Positions 11,216-21,229 are shown, counted from the first letter of the stretch. The stretch: 52,209 bases of DNA from Pseudophaeobacter leonis (GCF_002087335.1 NZ_MWVJ01000036.1:1-52209); one strand, 5' to 3'. Program-made: numbers and translations. Notes: generated by a model not told the origin, from the letters alone.

Positions 11216-11296
11216 TGGAGTCTCCATGAGGTTTAAAATGTGTGACCATCTTTGTGATGATCATGCGCCCCTCCTAAAAGGCTGGCATGAGGCTTT

Positions 11297-11325
11297 TGTG
11301 ACACCTGTGTAACAGCTGTATGACA
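11297..11325 (-). promoter_or_regulatory. Pho box upstream of pstS (three half-sites)
   Basis: On the minus strand the sequence carries TGTCATA, TGTTACA and TGTCACA, starting exactly 11 bases apart. This matches the PhoB consensus of TGTCATA-like 7-mers separated by 4 bases, and it lies upstream of pstS facing it. One and a half Pho boxes allow three PhoB subunits in line. Confidence 0.85.
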
Positions 11326-11492
11326 AGATACCGATTAGCTCGAAAAATGTCACAAAAATCCGGCTCTGGCTTAACCTTTGCTCATTTTTTCTGGGTTTCC
11401 CTGGGTCGGCCGCCTGATTTTTAATGCCCCCGGTCAGATACCAGTGATCAAACATGGCCTGGCGCAAAGGTGAAACCAGCGCAGCGAGGGCA

Positions 11493-12539
11493 CTACTGTG
11501 CCAGTGGGAGGGTGACGGAAAAACACGCACCCTGCCCCAGCTCGCTTTCCACCCGGAACCTGCCCCGGTGACGATTCACGATATGCTTGACGATGGCCAG
11601 CCCCAGCCCGGTGCCGCCTTTCTCGCGCGAGCGGTGATTGTCGGCGCGATAAAAGCGCTCGGTCAAACGCGGCAAATGAATGGCGTCAATGCCAGGGCCA
11701 TTGTCGATCACCTGCACCCGCGCGGCAGACGCCCGCAGGGAGGGGTCGCGTTCCAGCACCTCCAAAGTCACCTCAACGCGGTCACCACCGTATTTAATGG
11801 CGTTTTCTACGAGATTTATAAAGACCTGCAGCAGTTGGTCAGGGTCGCCGGTAATCAACACCGGATCATGGGGCGGCGTAAACAGGAGCGTCACGCCGCC
11901 CGCCTCGGCCAGCGGCTGCATGGTTTTAAGGGTCGAGCAAAGATGCGCCACAAGGTCCAGCTCTTCTGTGGGGCGGATGCGTTCTTTGCTCTCAACCCGG
12001 TTGAGCGACAGCAGATCGCCCACAAGCCGGTTCATGCGGCTGGCCTCGGCCTCCATGATCGCCAAAAACCTGTCCCGCGCTGCCGGATCATCCCGCGCAG
12101 CCCCCCGCAGCGTCTCGATAAAGCCCATCAGCGCCGTCAGCGGCGTGCGCAGCTCGTGGCTGACATTGGCGACAAAATCACGCCGCATCTGGTTGGCCTG
12201 CTCCCGGTCTGTCACATCGGAAAAGGTGATCAGAACCGCACCTCCCTCAACCGCTCCGATACCTTCGATGTAGCGCAGCGTCGCCTCATAGGTGGTATCC
12301 TGCGCGCCATCATTGGAGAGATGTCTGGTATTGCGGCTTTTGCGATCCGCAAGGCATGTTTCAATGGCGCCGATGACGCCGGGCTGACGCAGGATGGTGG
12401 CAAAGTGACGCCCGGGGATCTGTTGTCCCAGCAGCGCGCGCCCTGCCGTATTGGCTCCGATGAACCGCTCGGTCTGATCCACCAGGACGCAGGGCAATGG
12501 AATGGCTTCAAGAAAACCAGCGATTATCTCTTGTTGCAT
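11493..12539 (-). CDS. phoR: Phosphate regulon sensor histidine kinase PhoR
   Basis: Histidine kinase of 348 residues that phosphorylates PhoB. An N-terminal PAS-like domain (about 8-110) is followed by the dimerisation helix with the phosphoacceptor His128 in NVSHELRTPLTALMGF, then the ATPase domain with N box (NLVENAIKYGG), VIDNGPGID and GTGLGLAIVKHIVNRHRG. No transmembrane segment is visible, so it is probably cytosolic and receives its signal through PhoU/PstB. The frame is open up to 12731, but the ATG at 12539 has GGAG just upstream and avoids overlap with the next gene. It is transcribed ahead of pstS. Confidence 0.92.
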   Translation of the reverse strand: MQQEIIAGFLEAIPLPCVLVDQTERFIGANTAGRALLGQQIPGRHFATILRQPGVIGAIETCLADRKSRNTRHLSNDGAQDTTYEATLRYIEGIGAVEGGAVLITFSDVTDREQANQMRRDFVANVSHELRTPLTALMGFIETLRGAARDDPAARDRFLAIMEAEASRMNRLVGDLLSLNRVESKERIRPTEELDLVAHLCSTLKTMQPLAEAGGVTLLFTPPHDPVLITGDPDQLLQVFINLVENAIKYGGDRVEVTLEVLERDPSLRASAARVQVIDNGPGIDAIHLPRLTERFYRADNHRSREKGGTGLGLAIVKHIVNRHRGRFRVESELGQGACFSVTLPLAQ

Positions 12540-12672
12540 GCCACTCTCCAATTGCGATCCAAACGCCCTAGCAGGGGAATGTAAACGTGACGTGGCAGTT
12601 TGCCCCGCTTTCGCCCTGTGCCTCCAGTATTGGCAGCTCTGCGCAAAAGGCCTCTGGGCAGAGCTGCTGCGC

Positions 12673-13194
12673 TCAAACCTCGCGCATCTCGTCGCGAAAC
12701 CGGCGCATGTTCTCCTGATAGTGAACCGCACTGAGGGTCAGAACCTGCACCTGTGCCTCTGAGACCTCACGCACCACTTTGCCGGGCGCCCCCATCACCA
12801 GAGAGTTGTCGGGGATGACCTTGTTTTCAGTGATCAAAGCCCCGGCACCAATCAGGCAGTTTTTGCCGATCTTGGCCCCATTCAACACGGTGGCCCCCAT
12901 GCCAATGAGGCTGTTTTCCCCAATGGTGCAGCCGTGCAGCATGACCTTGTGACCAATGGTGCAGTTCTTGCCGACGGTCAGCGCAAAACCCGCATCAACG
13001 TGCATGACCACATTTTCCTGCACGTTTGATCCTTCGCAGATGCGGATCTCTTCGTGGTCGGCACGCAGGGTGCAGCCGAACCAGACCGAGGCGCCGGCCT
13101 CAAGCACCACCTGCCCGATCAGATTGGCATCCGGGGCCACCCAGGTATCAATGTGAAGCTGCGGCTGATGCGCACCAAGGGCATATATTGTCAT
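12673..13194 (-). CDS. Gamma-carbonic-anhydrase-like hexapeptide-repeat protein
   Basis: Left-handed beta-helix protein of 173 residues built from hexapeptide repeats (for example [20 protein letters not shown]). The three zinc-binding His of the gamma-carbonic anhydrase/YrdA/PaaY group are present at 65, 82 and 87 ([14 protein letters not shown]). True carbonic anhydrase activity is uncertain in this subgroup. Its ATG overlaps the stop of gmk in an ATGA arrangement, so the two are translationally coupled. Confidence 0.88.
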   Translation of the reverse strand: MTIYALGAHQPQLHIDTWVAPDANLIGQVVLEAGASVWFGCTLRADHEEIRICEGSNVQENVVMHVDAGFALTVGKNCTIGHKVMLHGCTIGENSLIGMGATVLNGAKIGKNCLIGAGALITENKVIPDNSLVMGAPGKVVREVSEAQVQVLTLSAVHYQENMRRFRDEMREV

Positions 13195-13835
13195 GACATT
13201 TCCTCAAATTCGCTTTGCAAGACACGCACGTGATCCACCAGACGGGGCTGTTGAATGCGCCGCAGACGCGTGGCGGTGATCACGGTTTTCAGGGCTTCCT
13301 CAGTGGCGTCCAGATCATCATTGATCAGCACATGATCATAGCTGCCCCAGTGGCTGATCTCGTCCCAGCTTTTCTCCATCCGCCGTTTGATGGTTTCTGC
13401 ATCGTCCTGACCACGGCTTTCCAGACGGCGGCGCAGCTCGGTGATTGAAGGCGGCAACAAAAAGATCGACAGCGTGTGCTGGCCCAGTTCCGAGTTGCGG
13501 ATTTGCTGCGCGCCCTGCCAGTCAATATCAAACAGCACATCCTGTCCGCTCTCGATGGCCTGGCGCACCGGACCCTTGGGGGAGCCGTAGAAGTTGCCGA
13601 AAACATGGGCATGTTCCAGCATCTCGCCTTCGGTGACGGCCGTCTTAAAGTCCTCGACCGAGACAAAATGATAGTCTTGCCCGTTCTGCTCTCCGGGACG
13701 CGGGTTGCGCGTGGTGGCAGAGACCGAAAAGCTGATACTGTCGTCCCAGCTGCGCAAGCGCTTTGCCAGAGTGGATTTGCCCGCGCCGGATGGCGAGGAC
13801 AGGATGATCAATAGGCCACGCCGATCTGCCATCAT
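13191..13835 (-). CDS. gmk: Guanylate kinase
   Basis: Converts GMP to GDP with ATP; essential in nucleotide metabolism. 214 residues, normal size. P-loop [10 protein letters not shown] near the N terminus, then [20 protein letters not shown] for GMP binding and [20 protein letters not shown] of the lid. The start at 13835 is set by AAGGAG five bases upstream; an upstream in-frame Met at 13859 would overlap the yicC stop. yicC-gmk is a very common gene pair. Confidence 0.96.
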   Translation of the reverse strand: MMADRRGLLIILSSPSGAGKSTLAKRLRSWDDSISFSVSATTRNPRPGEQNGQDYHFVSVEDFKTAVTEGEMLEHAHVFGNFYGSPKGPVRQAIESGQDVLFDIDWQGAQQIRNSELGQHTLSIFLLPPSITELRRRLESRGQDDAETIKRRMEKSWDEISHWGSYDHVLINDDLDATEEALKTVITATRLRRIQQPRLVDHVRVLQSEFEEMS

Positions 13836-13851
13836 GTCGTCTCCTTTGGAG

Positions 13852-14748
13852 TTACTCAATATTCTGCACCTGTTCGCGCATTTGGTCGATCACTGCTTTC
13901 AACTCTAGACCAACCGAGGTCAAGTCACTGTTCAGCGCCTTTGAACACAGGGTATTGGCCTCACGGTTAAATTCCTGCATCAGGAAATCCATCTTGCGAC
14001 CGACAGCGCCGCCCTTGTCCAGCAGCTCCTGCGCGGCGCTCACATGGGCCGCCAGCCGGTCAATTTCCTCGGTCACATCAGATTTAACCGCCAGCATCGC
14101 AAGCTCAAGCGCCACGCGGTTGGCGTCTACGCCGTCGGCATTGTCCAGAACCCGGGCCAGATTGGCCCTCAGCGCCTCGGCCACCAGAGGTTTGCGTGCT
14201 TCGGCCAGCTTTGCGGCCAATTGCGTCAGACGGCTCACCTCTGCCAGCTGATCCTGCAAAACTTGTGTTAGGGCTGCCCCTTCCGCTGCACGCATTTGAA
14301 CGAATTGTGACAAAAGGTTTTCGAATTCCTTTTGCAGCACCGCAACCAAAGGTGCCGGATCATCCTCGCTGGCTGTTGCCTCCAACACGCCCCGAATTGA
14401 CAGCAGATCCGCGCCGGAGGTCACAGAAAGATCAACCCCTGCAGACTGCGCAAGCGCTTCGGCTTCGGCCAGCGCCTTGAGCACAGAGCTGAGCAAAGGC
14501 TTGTTCAGCGTGAGGGTGTCGGCGCTGTCCTCGCCGCGGCTGATGCGCAGACCTAAGGACACATTGCCCCGCGCAAGTTTAGCCCCCATAGCCCGGCGCA
14601 GATGCGCCTCGAGCCCTTCCAGCCAGTCCGGAACCCTAAGACGCAGATCAAGCCCCTTGGCGTTGACCGAGCGCATTTCCCAGCTCCAGCTATGCACCCC
14701 AAGTGAGCCCTGCCCCGAGGCAAAGCCCGTCATGCTTCGAATTTTCAT
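13852..14748 (-). CDS. yicC: YicC family endoribonuclease
   Basis: 298 residues. It begins with the family signature ([30 protein letters not shown]) and ends with [20 protein letters not shown] and [16 protein letters not shown], the DUF1732 domain. E. coli YicC has been described as an endoribonuclease acting on small RNA; the role here is inferred from family. Its stop lies 17 bases before the gmk start. Confidence 0.93.
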   Translation of the reverse strand: MKIRSMTGFASGQGSLGVHSWSWEMRSVNAKGLDLRLRVPDWLEGLEAHLRRAMGAKLARGNVSLGLRISRGEDSADTLTLNKPLLSSVLKALAEAEALAQSAGVDLSVTSGADLLSIRGVLEATASEDDPAPLVAVLQKEFENLLSQFVQMRAAEGAALTQVLQDQLAEVSRLTQLAAKLAEARKPLVAEALRANLARVLDNADGVDANRVALELAMLAVKSDVTEEIDRLAAHVSAAQELLDKGGAVGRKMDFLMQEFNREANTLCSKALNSDLTSVGLELKAVIDQMREQVQNIE

Positions 14749-14999
14749 AAAACCATCCCTTTCTGGCCTCCAGACGTCTTAAAGCAGCATTCCCAGTGGC
14801 GCGTCAGCAGGGCTGAACGACGCAAAAGGATAGGGGTGTATCCGAAGGTGTTAACCATTGCTTTAAATTTTAGTCCAAATTTGAATAACATTGTGTCATG
14901 TTAACTGTGAGGTAACCATCTACACGGTACAAATAAGGCAGTCGACAGATTGTGTTGCGTACTCGATGGCCAGTGCCCGAACAACGTAAGGAAAAGCAC

Positions 15000-15800
15000 A
15001 TGTTTTTTGGCGGTAGCAAAAATTCAGAGCAGGAAAAGGGGCACAACAAGGTGGTTCCCATGACTAATTTCCGTAACACCGTTCCGGTATCGCCGATGCG
15101 TCAGGCCGAGGCCTATTGGACTGCACTGCGTCGCGGTGATGACGTGCCAAACCGGTCGCAAATTGATCCGCGCGGTCTTGAGAATATCCTGTCTCAGACT
15201 TTCATTCTTGAGCGCGTCGCCCCCGGCATTGCCCGTTTCCGTCTCGCTGGCCAAAAGGTCAATGAAATGGCAGGCATGGAAGTGCGTGGCATGCCTGTCA
15301 CCGCCTTCTTTACCCCGGATGCCCGCAAACAGATGAGTGCTGCGCTGGAGCATATGTTTGAAACTCCTGCCATTGTTGAGATTGAAATGCACACAGAGCC
15401 ATCGCGGATGCGTGGCCGCCGTGACGCCCGCATGTTGCTGCTGCCGCTGCGCAGCGATCTGGGCGATGTGAGCCGGGCGCTTGGGGTCTTTATCTCTGAG
15501 GGCAATCCAACCAAGACCTCGCAGCGCTTTGGCATCACGTCGATCGAAATGCGCGCCGTTGGCAAAGCTGCGGATGATACCGCGTTCAAGGCCAAGCCGC
15601 GCAGCCCGGAAGAGGTCAACACACCAAACCCTGCCTTTGCACAACTGCAGTCTCGTATGAAAACTGAGACCTCCATCTTGCAGGAAGCGCGTGATCTGGC
15701 GGGACGCAAATCAGCAAAACCGGCCCGTGATACCGCGCGTAATGATGCAAAAAGTAAAGCAAAATCAGGACACTTGCGTCTGGTCTCCAGCCGCGATTAA
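15000..15800 (+). CDS. PAS_5 (DUF1457-type) domain protein
   Basis: 266 residues. A single PAS-like fold covers about residues 30-175 (MRQAEAYWTALRRGDDVPNR, ILERVAPGIARFRLAGQ, GMEVRGMPVTAFFTPDAR), the PAS_5 type abundant in alphaproteobacteria. The C-terminal 60 residues are Lys/Ala-rich and low in complexity. No output domain is attached, so it is probably a small signalling adaptor; the ligand is unknown. The ATG at 15000 has AAGG at suitable distance. The upstream region has TTAA-rich half-sites that resemble CtrA sites. A clear terminator follows. Confidence 0.8.
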   Translation: MFFGGSKNSEQEKGHNKVVPMTNFRNTVPVSPMRQAEAYWTALRRGDDVPNRSQIDPRGLENILSQTFILERVAPGIARFRLAGQKVNEMAGMEVRGMPVTAFFTPDARKQMSAALEHMFETPAIVEIEMHTEPSRMRGRRDARMLLLPLRSDLGDVSRALGVFISEGNPTKTSQRFGITSIEMRAVGKAADDTAFKAKPRSPEEVNTPNPAFAQLQSRMKTETSILQEARDLAGRKSAKPARDTARNDAKSKAKSGHLRLVSSRD

Positions 15801-15862
15801 CGTCCCCGTTAGTGACAATTTTAGTCTGTTTCTAGTCTATTTGGTCATAGTCTAGTTACCAG

Positions 15863-15900
15863 CGCCCCGCGGAAGAATTCCCGGGGCGTTTCCCTTTTTT
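15863..15900 (+). terminator. Intrinsic terminator after the PAS gene
   Basis: Stem CGCCCCG/CGGGGCG with a 12-base loop followed by TTTCCCTTTTTT, about 60 bases after the stop of the PAS gene. Confidence 0.7.
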
Positions 15901-15911
15901 AACCGCTCTCA

Positions 15912-15930
15912 TCCCCTGTGTCACAGGGGA
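15912..15930. promoter_or_regulatory. 19-base near-perfect palindrome (TCCCCTGTG/CACAGGGGA)
   Basis: Two 9-base arms separated by one base, lying between two convergent terminators. The one-base centre suits a dimeric protein-binding site better than an RNA hairpin. No function can be assigned. Confidence 0.45.
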
Positions 15931-15940
15931 GCGTGAGACA

Positions 15941-15976
15941 CAAAAAAACCCGCTCCAAAAAATCGGGGAGCGGGTT
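15941..15976 (-). terminator. Intrinsic terminator of DAHP synthase
   Basis: On the minus strand a 10-base stem (AACCCGCTCC with GGAGCGGGTT) is followed by a T run. It lies 28 bases after the DAHP synthase stop. Confidence 0.85.
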
Positions 15977-16003
15977 GGTTTTAAGTCACGGTGTTCCGCG
16001 GTC

Positions 16004-17380
16004 TTAGCTGGCTTCTGCCGTGCGGGCCTGACGTTCACTGCGCAGCGACGACAGCTCTTCGGCGACCAAAAAGGCCAGTTCCAGAGACTGGCTTGCATTG
16101 AGACGCGGATCACAGGCGGTGTGGTAGCGATCGCTCAGATTTTCATCCGTTACGTCGCGCACACCACCGGTGCATTCCGTCACATCCTGCCCGGTCATCT
16201 CAAAGTGCACGCCGCCAGGGATGGTGCCTTCGGCGGTATGAACCGCAAAGAAGTCCTGCACTTCGCGCAGCACGCTTTCAAACGGCCGGGTTTTGTAACC
16301 CGTGGAGGATTTGACAGTGTTGCCATGCATCGGATCACACACCCAAGTCACCTTGGCGCCTTCTTCTTCAACCGCCTTGACCAGACGCGGCAGGTGCTCT
16401 GCCACTTTTCCAGCCCCAAAACGCGCGATCAGCGTCAAACGCCCCTCTTCGTTTTCCGGGTTGAGACGCTGCATCAGAACTTTCAAATCATCAGCGCTGG
16501 TGGTGGGGCCGCATTTCATACCTATCGGGTTCAGAACCCCGCGGCAGAATTCGACATGTGCACCATCTGGCTGACGGGTGCGATCGCCGATCCACAACAT
16601 GTGGCCAGAGCCAGCCAGCCATTTCCCGGAGGTCGAATCGAGGCGGGTCAGGGCCTCTTCATACTCCAGCAACAAGCCTTCGTGGCTGGTATAAAACTCA
16701 ACAGTTTGAAGGGCATGCGAAGCGTCGTTATTAACGCCGGCTGCCTTCATGAAGTCCAGCGTGTCGGTGATCCGATTGGCCATTTCACGATAGGTCTGCG
16801 CCTTCTCGCCTTCGGTAAAGCCCAGGGTCCAGGCGTGGACCTGGTTCACATCGGCATAGCCGCCGGTTGAAAAAGCCCGCAAAAGGTTCAGGGTTGCCGC
16901 CGCCTGCGTATAGGCCTGCAGCATCCGGCTGGGATCTGGAATGCGCGAGGATTCGGTAAAGGCGAGATCATTGATGATATCGCCACGATAGCTGGGCAGC
17001 TCGACCCCGTTGATGGTCTCTGTTGGCGCACTGCGGGGTTTAGCAAACTGGCCAGCCATGCGGCCGACCTTGATCACGGGAACCTTGGCGCCATAGGTCA
17101 GAACCATGGCCATCTGCAGCATCACCTTAAAGGTGTCACGAATGGCGTCTGCACTGAATTGTTCAAAGCTTTCAGCGCAATCGCCGCCCTGCAACAAAAA
17201 GGCTTCACCGCGTCCGGCGGCTGCCAGATGCTGTTTCAAACGCCGCGCTTCTCCGGCAAAGACCAGCGGCGGATAGTTTGAAAGCTGTGCCTCAACGGTC
17301 CCGAGGGCCGCAGCATCAGTATAGTCGGGCATCTGAACGCGGGGTTTGTTGCGCCAGGTCGATTTTTGCCACTCACTCAT
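16004..17380 (-). CDS. 3-deoxy-7-phosphoheptulonate (DAHP) synthase, class II
   Basis: First enzyme of the shikimate pathway: phosphoenolpyruvate plus erythrose 4-phosphate give DAHP. The class II (plant/AroA-II) type is shown by [60 protein letters not shown] and [10 protein letters not shown]. 458 residues, normal size. The start at 17380 ([12 protein letters not shown]) has GGAG seven bases upstream; a more upstream in-frame start at 17425 is not supported. It has its own terminator and is divergent from the GlxA-type regulator. Confidence 0.96.
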   Translation of the reverse strand: MSEWQKSTWRNKPRVQMPDYTDAAALGTVEAQLSNYPPLVFAGEARRLKQHLAAAGRGEAFLLQGGDCAESFEQFSADAIRDTFKVMLQMAMVLTYGAKVPVIKVGRMAGQFAKPRSAPTETINGVELPSYRGDIINDLAFTESSRIPDPSRMLQAYTQAAATLNLLRAFSTGGYADVNQVHAWTLGFTEGEKAQTYREMANRITDTLDFMKAAGVNNDASHALQTVEFYTSHEGLLLEYEEALTRLDSTSGKWLAGSGHMLWIGDRTRQPDGAHVEFCRGVLNPIGMKCGPTTSADDLKVLMQRLNPENEEGRLTLIARFGAGKVAEHLPRLVKAVEEEGAKVTWVCDPMHGNTVKSSTGYKTRPFESVLREVQDFFAVHTAEGTIPGGVHFEMTGQDVTECTGGVRDVTDENLSDRYHTACDPRLNASQSLELAFLVAEELSSLRSERQARTAEAS

Positions 17381-17575
17381 AGCTTTTCTCCGCTTAAGAG
17401 GTCTCAATAGTAGAACGGAAGCCATCTATACAAAACCGCACCCACTGTGACCAGTTTTGATTTTCCCCCTCTTGACCCTGCGACAAACCTATGAGCACGG
17501 TTTTTCTGTCTCACACGGGGCTGACTTCACGCAAGTTTCTCCCGGTGCATTCAAAACCAGCCAAGGATGTGCCTC

Positions 17576-18574
17576 ATGCAAGCGCAAAGCAAACCGACTG
17601 AAATGAGCAAAACTGTCGGCCAGCCCAAACAGTATGTGTTTGTTTTGATGGATAGATTTTCGATGCTGTCTTTTGCGTCGTCAATTGAATGCCTGCGGAT
17701 CGCAAACCGGATGGCCGGGCGCAAAATCTATAGCTGGACCCTGTTGGGCGAAGGGGGTGAAAACGTAACCTGCTCGGCTGGGACGACCTTTGCGGTGGAT
17801 GGTGATCTTTGCGAATTGCAACGCGACGACACGATTCTGGTGTGTTCCGGTGTAGATGTGCAAAGCGCCACCAGTAAAAAGCTGCTCGCCTGGCTGCGCC
17901 GAGAGGCCCGTAAAGGCGTGGTGATTGGCGGTCTGTGTACCGCCTCTTATGTGCTGGCAAAAGCAGGGCTTTTGGATGGGAAACGCGCGACTATCCACTG
18001 GGAAAACACCGATAGCTTTGCGGAAGAGTTTGAAGATGTGACCCTGACGAAATCTGTTTTTGTTATTGATAACAACAGGCTGTCCACCGCAGGTGGCACA
18101 TCATCTATTGATTTGATGCTGAAACTGTTGGCCAATGATCTTGGTGAGGATCTGGCGAACTCTGTCGCGGATCAGCTGATTTACTCCTCGATCCGCACCG
18201 ATCAGGACACCCAGCGCCTGTCCATTCCGACCCGTATTGGCGTGCGCCACCCAAAGCTTTCGATGGTTGTCCAGATGATGGAAGCCAATATCGAGGAGCC
18301 AATCAGCCCCTCGGTTCTGGCGCAGGACGTCAGCATGTCGACTCGTCAGCTGGAACGCCTGTTTCGCCGCTATCTGAACCGCAGTCCAAAACGCTACTAT
18401 ATGGAGCTTCGGCTGCAAAAGGCGCGCAATCTGTTGATGCAAACCGATATGAGCGTGATCAATGTGGCGCTGGCCTGCGGGTTTGCGTCGCCATCGCATT
18501 TCTCAAAATGTTACCGGTCTCACTATGACACCACGCCCTACAGGGAGCGCGGCAGCAAGTCTGGCACCCTGTGA
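17576..18574 (+). CDS. GlxA-type AraC-family transcriptional regulator
   Basis: 332 residues with two domains. The N-terminal DJ-1/PfpI-like domain (about 15-185) contains the nucleophile-elbow-like segment GGLCTASYVLAKAGLLDGKR. The C-terminal AraC double helix-turn-helix (about 225-325) shows DVSMSTRQLERLFRRYL and the end motif VALACGFASPSHFSKCYR. Related regulators in pseudomonads (GbdR, CdhR) respond to betaine or carnitine breakdown products, but the ligand here is unknown. The ATG at 17576 is preferred because AAGGA lies eight bases before it; the ATG at 17567 is too close to that site. Confidence 0.88.
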   Translation: MQAQSKPTEMSKTVGQPKQYVFVLMDRFSMLSFASSIECLRIANRMAGRKIYSWTLLGEGGENVTCSAGTTFAVDGDLCELQRDDTILVCSGVDVQSATSKKLLAWLRREARKGVVIGGLCTASYVLAKAGLLDGKRATIHWENTDSFAEEFEDVTLTKSVFVIDNNRLSTAGGTSSIDLMLKLLANDLGEDLANSVADQLIYSSIRTDQDTQRLSIPTRIGVRHPKLSMVVQMMEANIEEPISPSVLAQDVSMSTRQLERLFRRYLNRSPKRYYMELRLQKARNLLMQTDMSVINVALACGFASPSHFSKCYRSHYDTTPYRERGSKSGTL

Positions 18575-19112
18575 TTCTGGCTCCTTGTGATTCTGTTACC
18601 GCCCCTAAACGGCTGGCCTCAGCCTTTTGTTGGGTAGAATAGGCCTTGTTCGCCCTGATACGAATGGTCGTTTGCAGCTATCCCCGAATTATTTCTGCCG
18701 CGTCATGCACCTTGCTGATTTGAGCAAAGGCATGGCTTGAGACCCGCGGCCTCAATCCAGTCATCACTCCAGTGACGTGGATTTTCCTTTTATGCTTCAA
18801 TGTGATGAGCCTCCCTTTTACTGGGTAGCCGCTATGCGTTTTCGGCAATCCTGGATGTGAAATCGGATCTTGTTGATTTTGGCCAACGCGTCGGGCCAAT
18901 CATGGGTGCGACAAAATCGCCAATGCCTGCTTTCCCTATAGCGCCGAACCCTGTAGAGCATCCGCCTCATCAGGCCGGCCAAAGGGGCTGGTCCAAAAAC
19001 GAGAACAGGCGGTTTGCAGAATGCTGTTCCGGGCGAAGGGACTTTTCTTTTCAAAGCTCCTTGCCTAGGGTTCTATACGAACACGCTTGTTCCAAAAACT
19101 GGGAGATAAACG
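18575..19112. other. Long gap before the transporter operon, no recognisable gene
   Basis: About 540 bases. A weak hairpin (GGCTG/CAGCC then TTTT, 18611-18628) may end the GlxA transcript. The rest should contain the transporter promoter. Open frames here on both strands lack ribosome sites and family likeness. Confidence 0.45.
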
Positions 19113-20306
19113 ATGAAAAAATTGATGATGGCCACTGCGGCCCTCGCCCTGACTGCTGGCACCGCCTACGCGGGTGGCCACGGCAAGGAAGTAAAACTTG
19201 GCATCCTCTTGGGCTATACCGGCCCGATCGAATCCCTGACCCCCGCGATGGCAGCTGCTGCTGAAATGGCGATGGAAGAGGTCACCAAATCCGGCAAGCT
19301 GCTCGACAGCGCCACGGTGACCCCGGTCCGCGCCGACACAGGCTGCATCGATAATGGCCTCGCCGTTGCAAACGGTGAAAAGCTGATCGCCGAAGGCGTC
19401 AACGGTATCATCGGTGGTGACTGTTCCGGTGTGACCGGCGCGATCCTGCAAAACGTGGCGATTCCAAACGGCATGGTCATGGTTTCTCCTTCGGCCACCT
19501 CGCCCGGCCTGACCACCATGGAAGACAACGGATTGTTCTTCCGCACCTCGCCGTCAGATGCACGTGAAGGCGAAGTCATGGCGATGGTTCTGCAAGAGCG
19601 CGGCGTCAAGGAAATCGCGCTGACCTATACCAACAACGACTATGGCAAGGGTCTTGCCGATGCCATCCAGACGTCTTTTGAAAAAGTTGGCGGCAAAATC
19701 TCCATCGTTGCGGCCCATGAGGACGGCAAAGGTGACTACTCTGCAGAAGTTGCCTCATTGGCCTCTGCTGGTGGTGATATTCTGGTTGTTGCCGGCTACC
19801 TCGACCAGGGCGGTCTTGGCATCATTCAGTCCTCGCTCGACTCTGGCGCGTTTGACACCTTTGGTCTGCCCGGTGGCATGATCGGTGACAGCCTGCCCAA
19901 AAACGTCGGATCAGACCTGGATGGCTCTTACGGTCAGATCGCCGGGTCAGACAGCAAAGGCGCTGAAATCTTTGCCGCCCAGGCAAAAGAGCTCGGCTTT
20001 GACGGAACCTCTGCCTATGCGTCTGAATCCTATGATGCGGCGGCGCTGATCATGCTGGCCATGCAGGCGGCAAACTCCACCGATCCAGCCGCCTATGGCG
20101 CAAAGATCATGGATGTGGCCAACGCGCCTGGTGAAGTGATCAACCCGGGTGATCTCGGCAAAGCACTGGAGCTGATCAAAGCGGGTAAAGACGTTGATTA
20201 TCAAGGTGCCACTGGCGTTGAGCTGATTGGCCCAGGTGAGAGCGCAGGTTCTTATCGTGAAATCGAAGTCAAAGACGGCATGAACACCACTGTGCGTTTC
20301 CGCTGA
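19113..20306 (+). CDS. ABC transporter substrate-binding protein (branched-chain amino acid type)
   Basis: Periplasmic binding protein, 397 residues. The signal peptide covers residues 1-20 (ending GTAYA), then VKLGILLGYTGPIESLTPAM opens the type I periplasmic-binding fold. Conserved text: NGIIGGDCSGVTGAI, MVSPSATSPGLTT, FRTSPSDAREGEVMA, LTYTNNDYGKGLADA. It heads a five-gene transporter set (binding protein, two ATPases, two permeases). Several substrates are known for this family (amino acids, amides, aromatic acids), so the ligand stays open. GGGAG precedes the ATG. Confidence 0.9.
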   Translation: MKKLMMATAALALTAGTAYAGGHGKEVKLGILLGYTGPIESLTPAMAAAAEMAMEEVTKSGKLLDSATVTPVRADTGCIDNGLAVANGEKLIAEGVNGIIGGDCSGVTGAILQNVAIPNGMVMVSPSATSPGLTTMEDNGLFFRTSPSDAREGEVMAMVLQERGVKEIALTYTNNDYGKGLADAIQTSFEKVGGKISIVAAHEDGKGDYSAEVASLASAGGDILVVAGYLDQGGLGIIQSSLDSGAFDTFGLPGGMIGDSLPKNVGSDLDGSYGQIAGSDSKGAEIFAAQAKELGFDGTSAYASESYDAAALIMLAMQAANSTDPAAYGAKIMDVANAPGEVINPGDLGKALELIKAGKDVDYQGATGVELIGPGESAGSYREIEVKDGMNTTVRFR

Positions 20307-20334
20307 TCCCACGCTTTAGGATCCATCTAGCACC

Positions 20335-20363
20335 GAACAGCCCGGGTTTTGCCCGGGCTGTTC
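20335..20363 (+). promoter_or_regulatory. Strong stem-loop after the binding-protein gene
   Basis: A perfect 12-base stem (GAACAGCCCGGG with CCCGGGCTGTTC, 5-base loop), 29 bases after the stop and before the first ATPase gene. There is no proper T run after it. It probably stabilises the binding-protein message and reduces downstream expression. Confidence 0.7.
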
Positions 20364-20405
20364 CAAATTTGAAAGCCATAAAATAATGGCAGGGGATGAA
20401 ATGAT

Positions 20406-21192
20406 ATGATCGTCGTCGAGGACTTGCACAAGCACTTCGGCGGGTTCCACGCGGTTGACGGCGCTTCGCTTGAAATCGCCAAGGGCTCCATAACCGGTTT
20501 GATCGGGCCAAACGGCGCGGGAAAAACCACTCTTTTCAATGTGATCGCAGGCGTTCTTCCACCCACATCCGGGCGTGTAACCATGGATGGGGAAGATATC
20601 ACTGGCCTGGCGCCGCATGAGTTGTTTCACAAAGGCTTGCTGCGCACGTTCCAGATCGCGCATGAGTTTTCGTCGATGACCTGCCGTGAGAACCTGATGA
20701 TGGTTCCCGGCCAGCAGTCGGGTGAAAGCCTGTGGAACACCTGGTTTGGCCGCAAACGGATCGCCGAGGAGGAACGCGCCCTGCCGCGCCAAGGCCGATG
20801 AGGTGCTTGAGTTCCTGACCATCAGCCATATCGCTGATTTGCGGGCAGGCGAAGTCTCTGGTGGGCAGAAAAAACTGCTGGAACTGGGCCGGACCATGAT
20901 GGGGGATGCCAAGATCGTCTTTCTCGACGAGGTTGGTGCCGGTGTGAACCGCACCCTGCTCTATACCATTGCCGATGCCATCAAGCGCCTCAATGAGGAG
21001 CGTGGCTACACCTTTGTGGTGATTGAGCACGACATGGAATTCATCGGTCGCCTGTGTGATCCGGTGATCTGCATGGCCGAGGGCAAAAAGCTGGCCGAGG
21101 GGTCTTTGGCTGAGATAAAAGCCAACGAGCAGGTCATCGAGGCCTATTTGGGCACTGGTCTGAAGAATAAAGACAAGTTGGAGAAGACCTGA
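20406..21192 (+). CDS. ABC transporter ATP-binding protein (LivG type), one frameshift
   Basis: First ATPase of the branched-chain-type importer, about 261 residues when joined. Walker A is GPNGAGKTT and the LivG-type FQIAHEFSSMTCRENLMM follows, then after the frame change VSGGQKKLLELGR (signature) and IVFLDEVGAGVN (Walker B), with FVVIEHDMEFI. An extra C around 20784 (CTGCCGCGCC where CTGCGCGCC is expected) causes the break; removing it restores ERALRAKADEVLEFL. The Walker B segment has DEVGAGVN rather than the usual DEPxAGxN. Probably a sequencing error rather than a pseudogene. Confidence 0.88.
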
Positions 21193-21229
21193 TGCAGGCC
21201 CCAACGACGATGGGGGGTCTGCCACACTC

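Noticed and set aside
10325..11236. 303-codon open frame opposite pstS
   Set aside because: Shadow of the GC-rich pstS gene in antisense; no start signal or family.
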